A stretch of DNA of 64,000 nt from Nocardiopsis potens DSM 45234 (GTDB lineage Bacteria; Actinomycetota; Actinomycetes; Streptosporangiales; Streptosporangiaceae): NCBI RefSeq assembly GCF_000341105.1, contig NZ_ANBB01000027.1:62001-126000 (forward strand), in the 5' to 3' direction. Shown piece by piece: positions 33,933-41,460 of the stretch. The position numbers and the translations under genes are program-made. The notes beneath the pieces were generated by a model. That model saw only the letters and a program-made list of their open reading frames with translations. It did not search any database and was not told the origin of the DNA. How positions within the stretch are numbered: position 1 is the stretch's first letter; every line of letters begins with the position of its first letter.

Positions 33933-34400
33933 CACCCGACCGACCGGCCGGTCCCCACCGCCGCCCTCGCCGCCCGCTTGAACCCTCACCCCGTGAGGCG
34001 CCGCGCCCGGGCGATCGCCTCCGCCCCGCCCTCACCGCTTCCGTCGCCGCCCGCTTGAACCTGCACTCCGTGGGGCGCCGCGCCCGACCGACCGGCCGGT
34101 CCCCACCGCCGCCCTCGCTGCCCGCTTGAACCCCGACCTCGTGAGATGCCGCGCCCGGGTGGGGCGCCGGGCCCTGTCCCTGCCTACGCCGTCGCTGCTG
34201 TCTTGGCCTTCGCTCCGCGAGGCGCCGCGCCTGACCGACCGGCCGGTCCTCCCCTCGCCCTCGCTGCCCGCTTGAACCCCGACCCCGTGAGGCGCCGCGC
34301 CCGGGCGATCGCCTCCGCCCCGCCCCCACCTGCGCCGTCGCCGCCCGCTTGAACCTGCACTCCGCGACGTGCCGCGCTTGGGCGACCGCCTTCACCCTGG
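33933..34400 (-). repeat. Right array of copy 2, six units, reverse orientation
   Basis: Reverse-oriented anchors (CGCTTGAACC type) at about 33975, 34053, 34125, 34201, 34271 and 34348. GACCGACCGGCCGGTC linkers alternate with GGGCGATCGCC linkers. The array ends about 110 bp before the promoter of the hydroxyproline operon. Confidence 0.88.
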
Positions 34401-34417
34401 CCCTTCGGTCGACTATT

Positions 34418-34435
34418 CGTTCGTCAACATGAACG
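34418..34435. promoter_or_regulatory. Upstream operator-like repeat of the hydroxyproline operon
   Basis: CGTTC-8 nt-GAACG resembles the palindrome at 34546-34563 and lies about 92 bp upstream of the predicted -35. It may be a second site for the same regulator. Confidence 0.45.
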
Positions 34436-34509
34436 GTCGGACCCATCGTGGTGCCGCTTCGGGGCGGTAGATGCCCTTTGAAGTGGCGCATTTGCCTCGC
34501 AATCAGGCA

Positions 34510-34539
34510 TTGACGTGACCGGCGTCTCATGACTAACCT
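34510..34539 (+). promoter_or_regulatory. Candidate promoter of the hydroxyproline operon
   Basis: TTGACG (34510-34515) and TAACCT (34534-34539) are spaced 18 bp apart. Transcription would start near 34546, inside the next palindrome, so a bound repressor would block it. Confidence 0.55.
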
Positions 34540-34545
34540 CGCAGT

Positions 34546-34563
34546 CGTTCAGTTAAATGAACG
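34546..34563. promoter_or_regulatory. Operator palindrome CGTTCA-6-TGAACG
   Basis: A perfect 6-bp inverted repeat overlaps the predicted start of transcription. GntR- or IclR-type regulators often control hydroxyproline genes through such sites, but no regulator gene lies in this cluster, so the protein would be encoded elsewhere. Confidence 0.55.
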
Positions 34564-34583
34564 CAAGTGAGGGGTGGTGCGGC

Positions 34584-35771
34584 GTGCAGGGGCATCCGGA
34601 CGTCGTGGTGGTGGGAGCGGGAGTGATCGGCGCGGCCTGCGCCGAAGCGCTCAGCGCCGCCGGTCTACGGGTGACCGTGGTCGACCGGGGCGCGCCCGCC
34701 TCCGGCACCACCGCGGCCGGCGAGGGCAACGTCCTCGTCTCGGACAAGGAGCCCGGCCCCGAGCTGGAGCTGGCCAAGGCCTCCCGGCGGCTCTGGCCCG
34801 AACTCCTGGCCGGCCTCGCCGAGGAGATCGGCCCGCAGGCATCCGAGGCCGAGTGGGAGCCCAAGGGCGGCCTGGTCGTCGCCACCGGCGGGGAGTCCGC
34901 CGCGCCGCTGGCCGACTTCGCCGCAGGCCAGCGCGCCGCCGGCGTCCGCGCCGAGGAGATCGCCCCCGACGCCGCCTTCGACCTGGAGCCGCACCTGACC
35001 CGCGCGGTCACCGCCGCCGTGCACTACCCCGACGACGCCCAGCTCCAACCGGTGCTCGCCGCCGCCGCGCTGCTCGCCGCGGTCCGCGCCCGGGGCGGCC
35101 GGGTCCGGCCCGGCACCGAGGCCCTTGGCGTCGAGCGCACCGCCGCCGGCGGGGTCGCCGGGCTGCGCACCGGCGCCGGGACCATCCCGTGCGGGGCGGT
35201 GGTGAACGCCTGCGGCCCCTGGTCCGGGGAGTTCTCCGCGGCCGCCGGAGCCCCGGTCGACGTCCGGCCGCGCCGCGGCATGGTGCTGGTGACGGCCCCG
35301 CTGCCGCCCGGCACGGTGCGCCGCAAGGTCTACGACGCCGACTACGTGGGCGCGGTCGCCAGCGACGGCGCCGACCTGCAGACCTCCACCGTGGTGGAGT
35401 CCACCCGCGCCGGGACCGTGCTCATCGGCTCCAGCCGGCAGCGCGCCGGCTTCGACGACACCGTCCGCGTCGACGTGCTGCGCGCCGTCGCCGCCAAGGC
35501 CGCCGCGCTCTTCCCGGTGCTCGCCCGGGTCCCGGTGATGCGCGCCTACGGCGGGTTCCGCCCCTACGCCCCCGACCACCTCCCGGTCATCGGCCCCGAC
35601 CCGCGGTTGCCCGGCCTGTGGCACGCCACCGGCCACGAGGGCGCCGGCATCGGACTGGCCGCGGCCACCGGAAGGCTTCTCGCCGACCTGTTCACCGGCG
35701 CCCCGCCGGTCCTCGACCCGGCCCCCTTCCGGGCCGACCGCCCGGCCCTGACCGCAGAGGCGGTGTCCTGA
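34584..35771 (+). CDS. FAD-dependent D-amino-acid (D-hydroxyproline) dehydrogenase, catalytic subunit
   Basis: GTG 34584 follows GAGGGG at 34569-34574; the in-frame ATG 34557 lies inside the operator and has no ribosome-binding site. The 395-aa DAO-family protein has GAGVIG (residues 11-16), a GEGNVLVSD loop, RRGMVLVT and a C-terminal YGGFRPYAPDHLPVIGPDP then GHEGAGIGLAAATG. In LhpB-type systems this subunit oxidises cis-4-hydroxy-D-proline to pyrroline-4-hydroxy-2-carboxylate together with two electron-transfer subunits, both encoded next. Confidence 0.85.
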   Translation: MQGHPDVVVVGAGVIGAACAEALSAAGLRVTVVDRGAPASGTTAAGEGNVLVSDKEPGPELELAKASRRLWPELLAGLAEEIGPQASEAEWEPKGGLVVATGGESAAPLADFAAGQRAAGVRAEEIAPDAAFDLEPHLTRAVTAAVHYPDDAQLQPVLAAAALLAAVRARGGRVRPGTEALGVERTAAGGVAGLRTGAGTIPCGAVVNACGPWSGEFSAAAGAPVDVRPRRGMVLVTAPLPPGTVRRKVYDADYVGAVASDGADLQTSTVVESTRAGTVLIGSSRQRAGFDDTVRVDVLRAVAAKAAALFPVLARVPVMRAYGGFRPYAPDHLPVIGPDPRLPGLWHATGHEGAGIGLAAATGRLLADLFTGAPPVLDPAPFRADRPALTAEAVS

Positions 35772-35929
35772 TGCCGGGCCCGGAGCGGGCGGGAGAGGCG
35801 GGCGCCCCCCGCAGCCGGCCGCGATCGGGAGAGGTCCCGGAGAAGACGGCCCGGCCGGCCGGGCCGCCCTTCCACGCAGACGGCGCGGCCCGGCGCGGCC
35901 GACCACACCGACGAAGTGAGGAGCGCCCC

Positions 35930-36199
35930 GTGGGCGAGGTGCTGAAGATCAGGGTGGACGGCGAAGAGGTCGCCGCCGAGCCCGGCCAGACCGTGGCCGG
36001 AGTGCTGCTCGGGATGGGGCGCCGGTCCTGGCGCACCACCCGGGGCGAGGGCAGGCCGCGCGGCGTGTTCTGCGGAATCGGCGTCTGCTTCGACTGCCTG
36101 GTCGTGGTCAACGGGGTGCCCGACGTGCGGGCCTGCCGGCGCCGGGTCGCCGACGGCGACGACGTCCGCGCCCAGCACGGGGCGGAGCTCCCCTCCTGA
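35930..36199 (+). CDS. Small (2Fe-2S) subunit of the D-hydroxyproline dehydrogenase
   Basis: GTG 35930 with GAGGAG at 35918-35923 is preferred over ATG 35771, which would add a Pro/Arg-rich tail of 53 residues. The 89-aa protein has Cys48, Cys53, Cys56 and Cys69 (FCGIGVCFDC...AC), the plant-type 2Fe-2S ligand spacing of OoxA/HcnA-like subunits. It passes electrons between the FAD subunits. The 158-bp gap before it is unusually long for this operon. Confidence 0.85.
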   Translation: MGEVLKIRVDGEEVAAEPGQTVAGVLLGMGRRSWRTTRGEGRPRGVFCGIGVCFDCLVVVNGVPDVRACRRRVADGDDVRAQHGAELPS

Positions 36200-36269
36200 C
36201 CCTCCCCGCCCCGCGGGAGCCCCGAACCCTCCCCGGCCGAAGCCGGGGCACCGATGAAGGAGGAACCGG

Positions 36270-37643
36270 ATGAGCCGCGAGACCGCCCGCGTCGCCGTGG
36301 TCGGCGCCGGGCCCGCCGGGCTGGCCGCCGCCCGCGCCGCCGCCGCGGCCGGGGCCGGCGTCCTGCTGATCGACTCCGAACCCGCCCCCGGCGGCCAGTA
36401 CCTGCGCCGCGACGCCCTCGCCGACGCCGCCGGGACCGCGCGCCGGGACCGGGCCACCGCGCTTCCCGCCGGCACCGAGCACCTGCCCGACACCTCCGTC
36501 TGGGCCGTCGAACCCGCCCCCGGCGGCGGGCGCCGGCTGCACCTGCGCACCGGCCCGGCCGACGCCCCCGGGCGGCGCGGGCGCACCGTGGACGCGGCCG
36601 CCCTGGTCCTGGCCACCGGCGCGCACGACCGCGCACTGCCGTTCCCCGGCTGGGACCTGCCCGGCGTCTTCACCGCCGGCGCCGCCCAGGCGCTCGCCAA
36701 GGAGCAGCGGATCGCGGTGGGCCGCCGAGTACTGCTCTCCGGGACCGGCCCGTTCCTGCTCCCCGTCGCCCGCTCGCTGATCGGCGCCGGCGCCCGGGTG
36801 GCCGCCGTGCTGGAGGCCGGCGAACCGGTCACCGGCTGGCTGCGCGACCCCGCCGGGCTCGCCGCCGGCACCGGCAAGCTCGGCGAACTCGCCGGCCACC
36901 TCGCCCTGCTGGCCCGGCACCGCGTCCCCTACCGGCCGCGCACCGCCGTCGTGGCGGCGCACGGCGACGGCGCCGTGCGGGCCGCCACCACCGTCCGCCT
37001 GGACCCGGACTGGAACCCGGTCCCCGGCACCGAGCGGACCGTCGAGGCGGACGCGGTCTGCGTCGGCTTCGGCTTCACCCCGCGCACCGAGCTCGCCGTC
37101 GCCGCCGGCTGCGCCATGGCCGGCGGGTTCGCCGAGGTCGGCGCCGCCCAGGCCACCTCGGTGCCCGGGGTGTTCGCCGCCGGGGAGCTCACCGGCATCG
37201 GCGGCGCCGACCTGGCCGCGGCCGAGGGAGAGGTCGCCGGGGCGGCCGCCGCCCGGCTGCTCGGGTTCGCCGCCCGCCCGCCGCTGCGCGCGCTGCGCCG
37301 GGTCCGCCGCGGCCGCAGGTTCGCCGCCGCGCTCGCCGCCGCCCACCCGGTCCGCCCCGGCTGGCAGGGCTGGCTCCGCGACGACACCCTCGTCTGCCGG
37401 TGCGAGGAGGTCGGCCGGGCCGAACTGGTCGAGGCGGCCCGCGCCCGCCAGGCGGTCGGCACCCGGTCGCTGAAACTGGCCACCCGGGTCGGCCTGGGCC
37501 CCTGCCAGGGCCGGATCTGCGCCCGCAACGCCGCCGAACTGGTCGGCGACCCCGCCCTCGCGGACGGCTTCGCCCGCCGCCCGATCGCCGCCCCGATCCG
37601 CCTCGGCGAACTGGCCGAGGACCCCCGGACCGCCGCCCCATGA
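36270..37643 (+). CDS. FAD/NAD(P)-binding subunit with BFD-like 2Fe-2S domain
   Basis: The 457-aa protein opens with VAVVGAGPAGLAAARAA (GxGxxG, residues 12-17), has LVLATGAHDRALPFPGWDLP and GVFTAGAAQAL, and a C-terminal BFD-like cluster with Cys376, Cys378, Cys412 and Cys417 (VCRCEEV...GPCQGRIC). This matches OoxB/HcnB/LhpF-type subunits of octopine- or hydroxyproline-dehydrogenase complexes. It likely links the flavin of the catalytic subunit to the respiratory chain. Confidence 0.86.
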   Translation: MSRETARVAVVGAGPAGLAAARAAAAAGAGVLLIDSEPAPGGQYLRRDALADAAGTARRDRATALPAGTEHLPDTSVWAVEPAPGGGRRLHLRTGPADAPGRRGRTVDAAALVLATGAHDRALPFPGWDLPGVFTAGAAQALAKEQRIAVGRRVLLSGTGPFLLPVARSLIGAGARVAAVLEAGEPVTGWLRDPAGLAAGTGKLGELAGHLALLARHRVPYRPRTAVVAAHGDGAVRAATTVRLDPDWNPVPGTERTVEADAVCVGFGFTPRTELAVAAGCAMAGGFAEVGAAQATSVPGVFAAGELTGIGGADLAAAEGEVAGAAAARLLGFAARPPLRALRRVRRGRRFAAALAAAHPVRPGWQGWLRDDTLVCRCEEVGRAELVEAARARQAVGTRSLKLATRVGLGPCQGRICARNAAELVGDPALADGFARRPIAAPIRLGELAEDPRTAAP

Positions 37644-37687
37644 CACCACCGCGGCCGTGCACCGCCCCTACCGACAAGGAGCCCCCG

Positions 37688-38608
37688 ATGACCGAAGAGA
37701 GACTGGACGGCGTCATCGTCGCCACCGCGCTGCCCTACGCCGAGGACCCGGCGGCGCCCGCCGGGCTCCGCGTCGACCTGGACCGCTACGCCGAGCACTG
37801 CCGCTGGCTGGTGGAGAGCGGCTGCCGCGGCGTCGGCCCCAACGGCTCCCTCGGCGAGTACTCCTCGCTGACCGCCGAGGAGCGGCGCGCCGTGGCGCGC
37901 ACCGCGATCGAGGCGGTCGGCGGCGACGGCGTCGTCGTGGTCGGCGTGCACGGCGTCGGCGCGCACCAGGCCCGGGAATGGGCGGAGAAGGCCGCCGAGG
38001 ACGGCGCCGACGGCGTGCTGTGCCTGCCGCCGACCATGTACCGGGCCAACGACGCCGAGGTGGTGCACCACTTCGAGCAGGTGGCCGCGGCCGGCCTGCC
38101 GGTGATGGCCTACAACAACCCGATCGACACCAAGGTCGACATGAAACCGGAACTGGTCGCCGAGATCGCCGCGATCGACAACGTCGTCGCGGTCAAGGAG
38201 TTCTCCGGAGACGTCCGCCGGGTGCTGGAGCTGCGCGAGCGCGCCCCCGGCCTGAACGTGGTGGCCGGCGCCGACGACGTCGCCCTGGAGGCGCTGCTGA
38301 TGGGCGCCACCGGCTGGTTCGCCGGGTTCCCCAACGTCTTCCCCGCCGAGTCGGCCCGCCTCTACGAGCTGGCGCTGGCCGGGAAACTGGAGGAGGCCCG
38401 GGCTCTGTACGAGCCGCTGGTCGCCGCGTTCCGCTGGGACTCGCGCACCGAGTTCGTGCAGGCCATCAAGCACGGCATGGACATGGTCGGCCGGTACGGC
38501 GGGCCGTGCCGGCCGCCGCGCGGCCCGCTCGCTCCGGACGCGCTGGCCGCCTTGGAGGCCGACATGCGCCGCGCCATCGACCACCTCACCGCGAACCCGG
38601 CGGCCTGA
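37688..38608 (+). CDS. DapA-family 1-pyrroline-4-hydroxy-2-carboxylate deaminase
   Basis: The 306-aa TIM-barrel protein has GVGPNGSLGEYSSLTAEER, VMAYNNP (Tyr about 142) and VAVKEFSGD (Schiff-base Lys170). Its place between the dehydrogenase and the epimerase indicates the deaminase that converts pyrroline-4-hydroxy-2-carboxylate to 2-oxoglutarate semialdehyde and ammonia, rather than lysine synthesis. The gap to the previous gene is 44 bp, with GGAG at about 37679. Confidence 0.88.
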   Translation: MTEERLDGVIVATALPYAEDPAAPAGLRVDLDRYAEHCRWLVESGCRGVGPNGSLGEYSSLTAEERRAVARTAIEAVGGDGVVVVGVHGVGAHQAREWAEKAAEDGADGVLCLPPTMYRANDAEVVHHFEQVAAAGLPVMAYNNPIDTKVDMKPELVAEIAAIDNVVAVKEFSGDVRRVLELRERAPGLNVVAGADDVALEALLMGATGWFAGFPNVFPAESARLYELALAGKLEEARALYEPLVAAFRWDSRTEFVQAIKHGMDMVGRYGGPCRPPRGPLAPDALAALEADMRRAIDHLTANPAA

Positions 38609-38609
38609 C

Positions 38610-39611
38610 ATGCGCGCCGCACGCTACTTCTCCGCGGTCGACTCGCACACCGAGGGCATGCCGACCCGGGTGATCACCGGCGGCGTGGCCCCCGTGCCCG
38701 GGGCGACCATGGCCGAGCGCCGCACCTACTTCGCCGAGCACCTGGACCACATCCGCGAGCTGCTGGTCAACGAGCCGCGCGGGCACCCGGCGATGAGCGG
38801 GGCGATCCTGCAGCCGCCGCTCCACCCCGACGCCGACTGGGGCGTCATCTACATCGAGGTCTCCGGCTGCCTGCCGATGTGCGGGCACGGCACCATCGGG
38901 GTGGCCACCGTGCTGGTGGAGACCGGGATGGTGGAGGTCACCGAGCCCGTCACCCGAGTCCGGCTGGACACCCCCGCCGGGCTGGTCACCGCCGAGGTCG
39001 CGGTGGAGGACGGCCGCGCCGCCGCGGTCACCATCCGCAACGTCCCGTCGTTCTCCCTGGAGCTGGACGCCTCGGTGCACGTCCCCGGCCTCGGCGAGGT
39101 CGGCTACGACATGGCCTACGGCGGCAACTTCTACGCCGTGGTCTCCGCCGAGAAGCTGGGCATCCCCTTCGAGAAGTCCGCCAAGGACGAGATGATGCGG
39201 GCCGGCCTGGCGATCATGGCGGCGGTCAACGAGCGGAACCGCCCCGTCCACCCCGCCGACCCGGACATCTCCGGGTGCAAGCACGTGCAGATCACCGCGC
39301 CGGGCCGGGACGGATCCGACGCCCGCAACGCGATGGTCATCCACCCGGGCTGGTTCGACCGGTCGCCCTGCGGCACCGGCACCAGCGCCCGGATGGCCCA
39401 GCTGCACGCGCGCGGCGAACTGCCGCTGGGCCGCGACTTCACCAACGAGTCGCTGCTGGGCACCCGGTTCATCGGGCGCCTGGTGGAGGAGACCGAGGCC
39501 GGCGGAGTGCCGGCCGTGGTGCCCACGGTGACCGGCAGCGCCTGGATCACCGGCATGGGGCAGTACCTCCTCGACCCCCGGGACCCGTTCCCCCGGGGCT
39601 TCACCCTGTAG
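38610..39611 (+). CDS. 4-hydroxyproline 2-epimerase (proline racemase family)
   Basis: ATG 38610 is one base after the upstream stop. The 333-aa protein has the two catalytic cysteines: Cys91 in LPMCGHGTIG and Cys254 in SPCGTGTS. A Cys/Cys pair marks racemases or epimerases, while dehydratases of the family carry Thr at the second site. DSHTEGMPTRVITGG near the N terminus is typical. It converts trans-4-hydroxy-L-proline to cis-4-hydroxy-D-proline, the first step of the pathway. Confidence 0.92.
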   Translation: MRAARYFSAVDSHTEGMPTRVITGGVAPVPGATMAERRTYFAEHLDHIRELLVNEPRGHPAMSGAILQPPLHPDADWGVIYIEVSGCLPMCGHGTIGVATVLVETGMVEVTEPVTRVRLDTPAGLVTAEVAVEDGRAAAVTIRNVPSFSLELDASVHVPGLGEVGYDMAYGGNFYAVVSAEKLGIPFEKSAKDEMMRAGLAIMAAVNERNRPVHPADPDISGCKHVQITAPGRDGSDARNAMVIHPGWFDRSPCGTGTSARMAQLHARGELPLGRDFTNESLLGTRFIGRLVEETEAGGVPAVVPTVTGSAWITGMGQYLLDPRDPFPRGFTL

Positions 39612-39613
39612 GC

Positions 39614-39638
39614 GCGGGGCGGCCGCGCGCCGCCCCGC
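39614..39638 (+). terminator. Hairpin between epimerase and transporter genes
   Basis: GCGGGGCGGC-5 nt-GCCGCCCCGC lies 3 nt after the epimerase stop. It suggests that the transporter and aldehyde dehydrogenase genes are partly or wholly transcribed from a promoter in the 294-bp gap at 39612-39905, in which I saw no clear promoter. Confidence 0.65.
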
Positions 39639-39905
39639 CGCTCCCCGGCCCCGCCCCGCGGGCCGCCGATCCCCGTCCCCGGCGCCCGGGCGCCGACCGC
39701 GCCCCGCGGCCGCCCCGGACGGGCGGGCGGCCGCCGGGCGGGGCCCGACCGGGCGGACCCGCGCGTCCCCGCGGGCCACCGCCACCGGCGCCGACGCGGC
39801 GCCGCATCCCCCCACCGGGCCCCGCGCAGCGCGGCGCCCGGGCGCGCCCGACCGCGCCCGCCGCCGGCCCGGGGCCCTCCCTCGGACGACCGAGAGCTGG
39901 TCCGA

Positions 39906-41384
39906 ATGGAAATCCTCGTCACGATCAACGACTGGCTGTGGAACCCGCTGGTGGTGCTCGCCCTCGGGCTGGGCCTGGTCCTCACCGTGCTCACCAGGGG
40001 AGTGCAGTTCCGGCTGCTGCCCGAGGCGGTCCGCCAGATCCGCGCGGGCAAGAGCGGCGGCCGGGACGCCGAGGAGGGCGTCTCCTCCTTCCAGGCGCTG
40101 ATGCTCACCCTGTCCAGCCGGGTCGGCGTGGGCAACATCGCCGGCGTGGCCACCGCGATCGCGGCCGGCGGCCCCGGCGCGCTGGTCTGGATGTGCGTGA
40201 TGGCGCTGCTCGGCGGCGCACTCGCGTTCATCGAATCGACCCTCGCCCAGATCTACAAGCGGAAGGCCGACGGCCGGTTCCGCGGCGGCATCCCCTACTA
40301 CATCGAGCGCGGGCTCGGCCTGAAACCGCTGGCCACGGCCGCGGCGCTCACCGCGCTCACCCTCTACGGGCTGCTCGCCCCCGGCGTCCAGGCCAACAAC
40401 ATCACCGCCGCGGTGCACACCGCCACCGGCACCGACCCGTGGATCACCGGTGCCGTCCTCACCGCCGCCTTCGGCTACGTGGTCTTCGGCGGGCGCAAGC
40501 GCATCGTGGCCGTCGCCGACACCCTGGTCCCGGTGATGGCGGCGGGCTACCTGCTGGCCGCCGTCGCGGTGCTGGCCGCCAACGCCCCGGCGCTGCCGGG
40601 CGCCGCGATGCTGGTCCTGGGCAGCGCCTTCGGCACCGACGCGGTGTTCGGCGGGATCGTCGGCGCCGCCGTCGCCTGGGGCGTGCGCCGCGCCCTGTTC
40701 TCCAACGTGGCCGGCGTCGGCGAGGGCACCTACGGGGCGGCCGCCGCCGACGTCTCGCACCCGGTCAAGCAGGGGCTGGTGCAGGCATTCTCGATCTACA
40801 TCGACACCCTGCTGGTGTGCACCGCCACCGGCCTGATGATCGTGGTCACCGGCAGCTACAACGTGCGGACCGAGGACGGGCGGACGCTCGCCGAGCACCT
40901 GCCCGGCACCGAGGCCGGCCCGGCCTTCACCCAGGAGGCGGTCAGTTCGGTGCTCCCCGGGGCGGGGCCGCTGTTCGTCGCCGCCGCGATCACCCTGTTC
41001 GCGTTCACCACCCTGGTCGCCTTCTTCTACATCGCCGACACCAGCCTGGCCTACCTGACGCCGCGCCCCGCCGCCCGGACCGCCCTGCGGCTGGCGATGA
41101 CCGCGGTGACCATGTACGCCTCGGTGCAGTCCGCCGACCTGATCTGGGCCGTCGGCGACGTCGGCTACGCCTCGCTGGCCTGGGTCAACATGGTCTGCCT
41201 GATCTTCCTGGCCCGGCCGGCCCTGGCCGCGCTGCGCGACTACGACGCCCAGCGCCGCCGCGGCCTGGACCCGGTCTTCGACCCCGAGGCGGCGGGCGTC
41301 CGCGGCGCCGACTACTGGAGCGGCGAGGACGCCCCGGCGCACCGAACCGCCCGGCGGCCCGCCGAACCGCCCCGCGAACCGTGA
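39906..41384 (+). CDS. AGCS-family sodium:alanine/amino-acid symporter
   Basis: The 492-aa protein has about ten or eleven hydrophobic segments starting at WLWNPLVVLALGLGLVLTVL, with AGCS signatures FQALMLTLSSRVGVGNIAGV and AFIESTLAQIYK, then FRGGIPYYIERGLG and TYGAAAADVSHPVKQGLVQA. It imports alanine/glycine-type amino acids with Na+. In this cluster it most likely takes up hydroxyproline or proline, which is inference since other hydroxyproline clusters use ABC or MFS carriers. Confidence 0.88.
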   Translation: MEILVTINDWLWNPLVVLALGLGLVLTVLTRGVQFRLLPEAVRQIRAGKSGGRDAEEGVSSFQALMLTLSSRVGVGNIAGVATAIAAGGPGALVWMCVMALLGGALAFIESTLAQIYKRKADGRFRGGIPYYIERGLGLKPLATAAALTALTLYGLLAPGVQANNITAAVHTATGTDPWITGAVLTAAFGYVVFGGRKRIVAVADTLVPVMAAGYLLAAVAVLAANAPALPGAAMLVLGSAFGTDAVFGGIVGAAVAWGVRRALFSNVAGVGEGTYGAAAADVSHPVKQGLVQAFSIYIDTLLVCTATGLMIVVTGSYNVRTEDGRTLAEHLPGTEAGPAFTQEAVSSVLPGAGPLFVAAAITLFAFTTLVAFFYIADTSLAYLTPRPAARTALRLAMTAVTMYASVQSADLIWAVGDVGYASLAWVNMVCLIFLARPALAALRDYDAQRRRGLDPVFDPEAAGVRGADYWSGEDAPAHRTARRPAEPPREP

Positions 41385-41460
41385 CCACCGCGCGGCGGCC
41401 CCGCCCCGGGGCCGCCCCCTCCCCGGCCGGAACCGGCCGGGGCACCCGACAAGGAGCACG

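Larger units (their letters stand above)
32935..34400. mobile_element. Palindromic array element, copy 2
   Basis: A 1.47-kb intergenic block built like copy 1: six forward units, core, six reverse units. It lacks the CGATGATCTCGACG termini. Its core is far closer to that of copy 3 than to copy 1. It lies between the serine hydrolase gene and the hydroxyproline cluster. No transposase is present; mobility is inferred only from repetition. Confidence 0.75.

Noticed and set aside
32901-34129. Long open frames through the repeat arrays that give Arg/Gly-rich repetitive proteins
   Set aside because: At such GC content stop codons are rare in every frame. The frames differ between copies, unit lengths are not multiples of three, and no ribosome-binding site or shared start exists.
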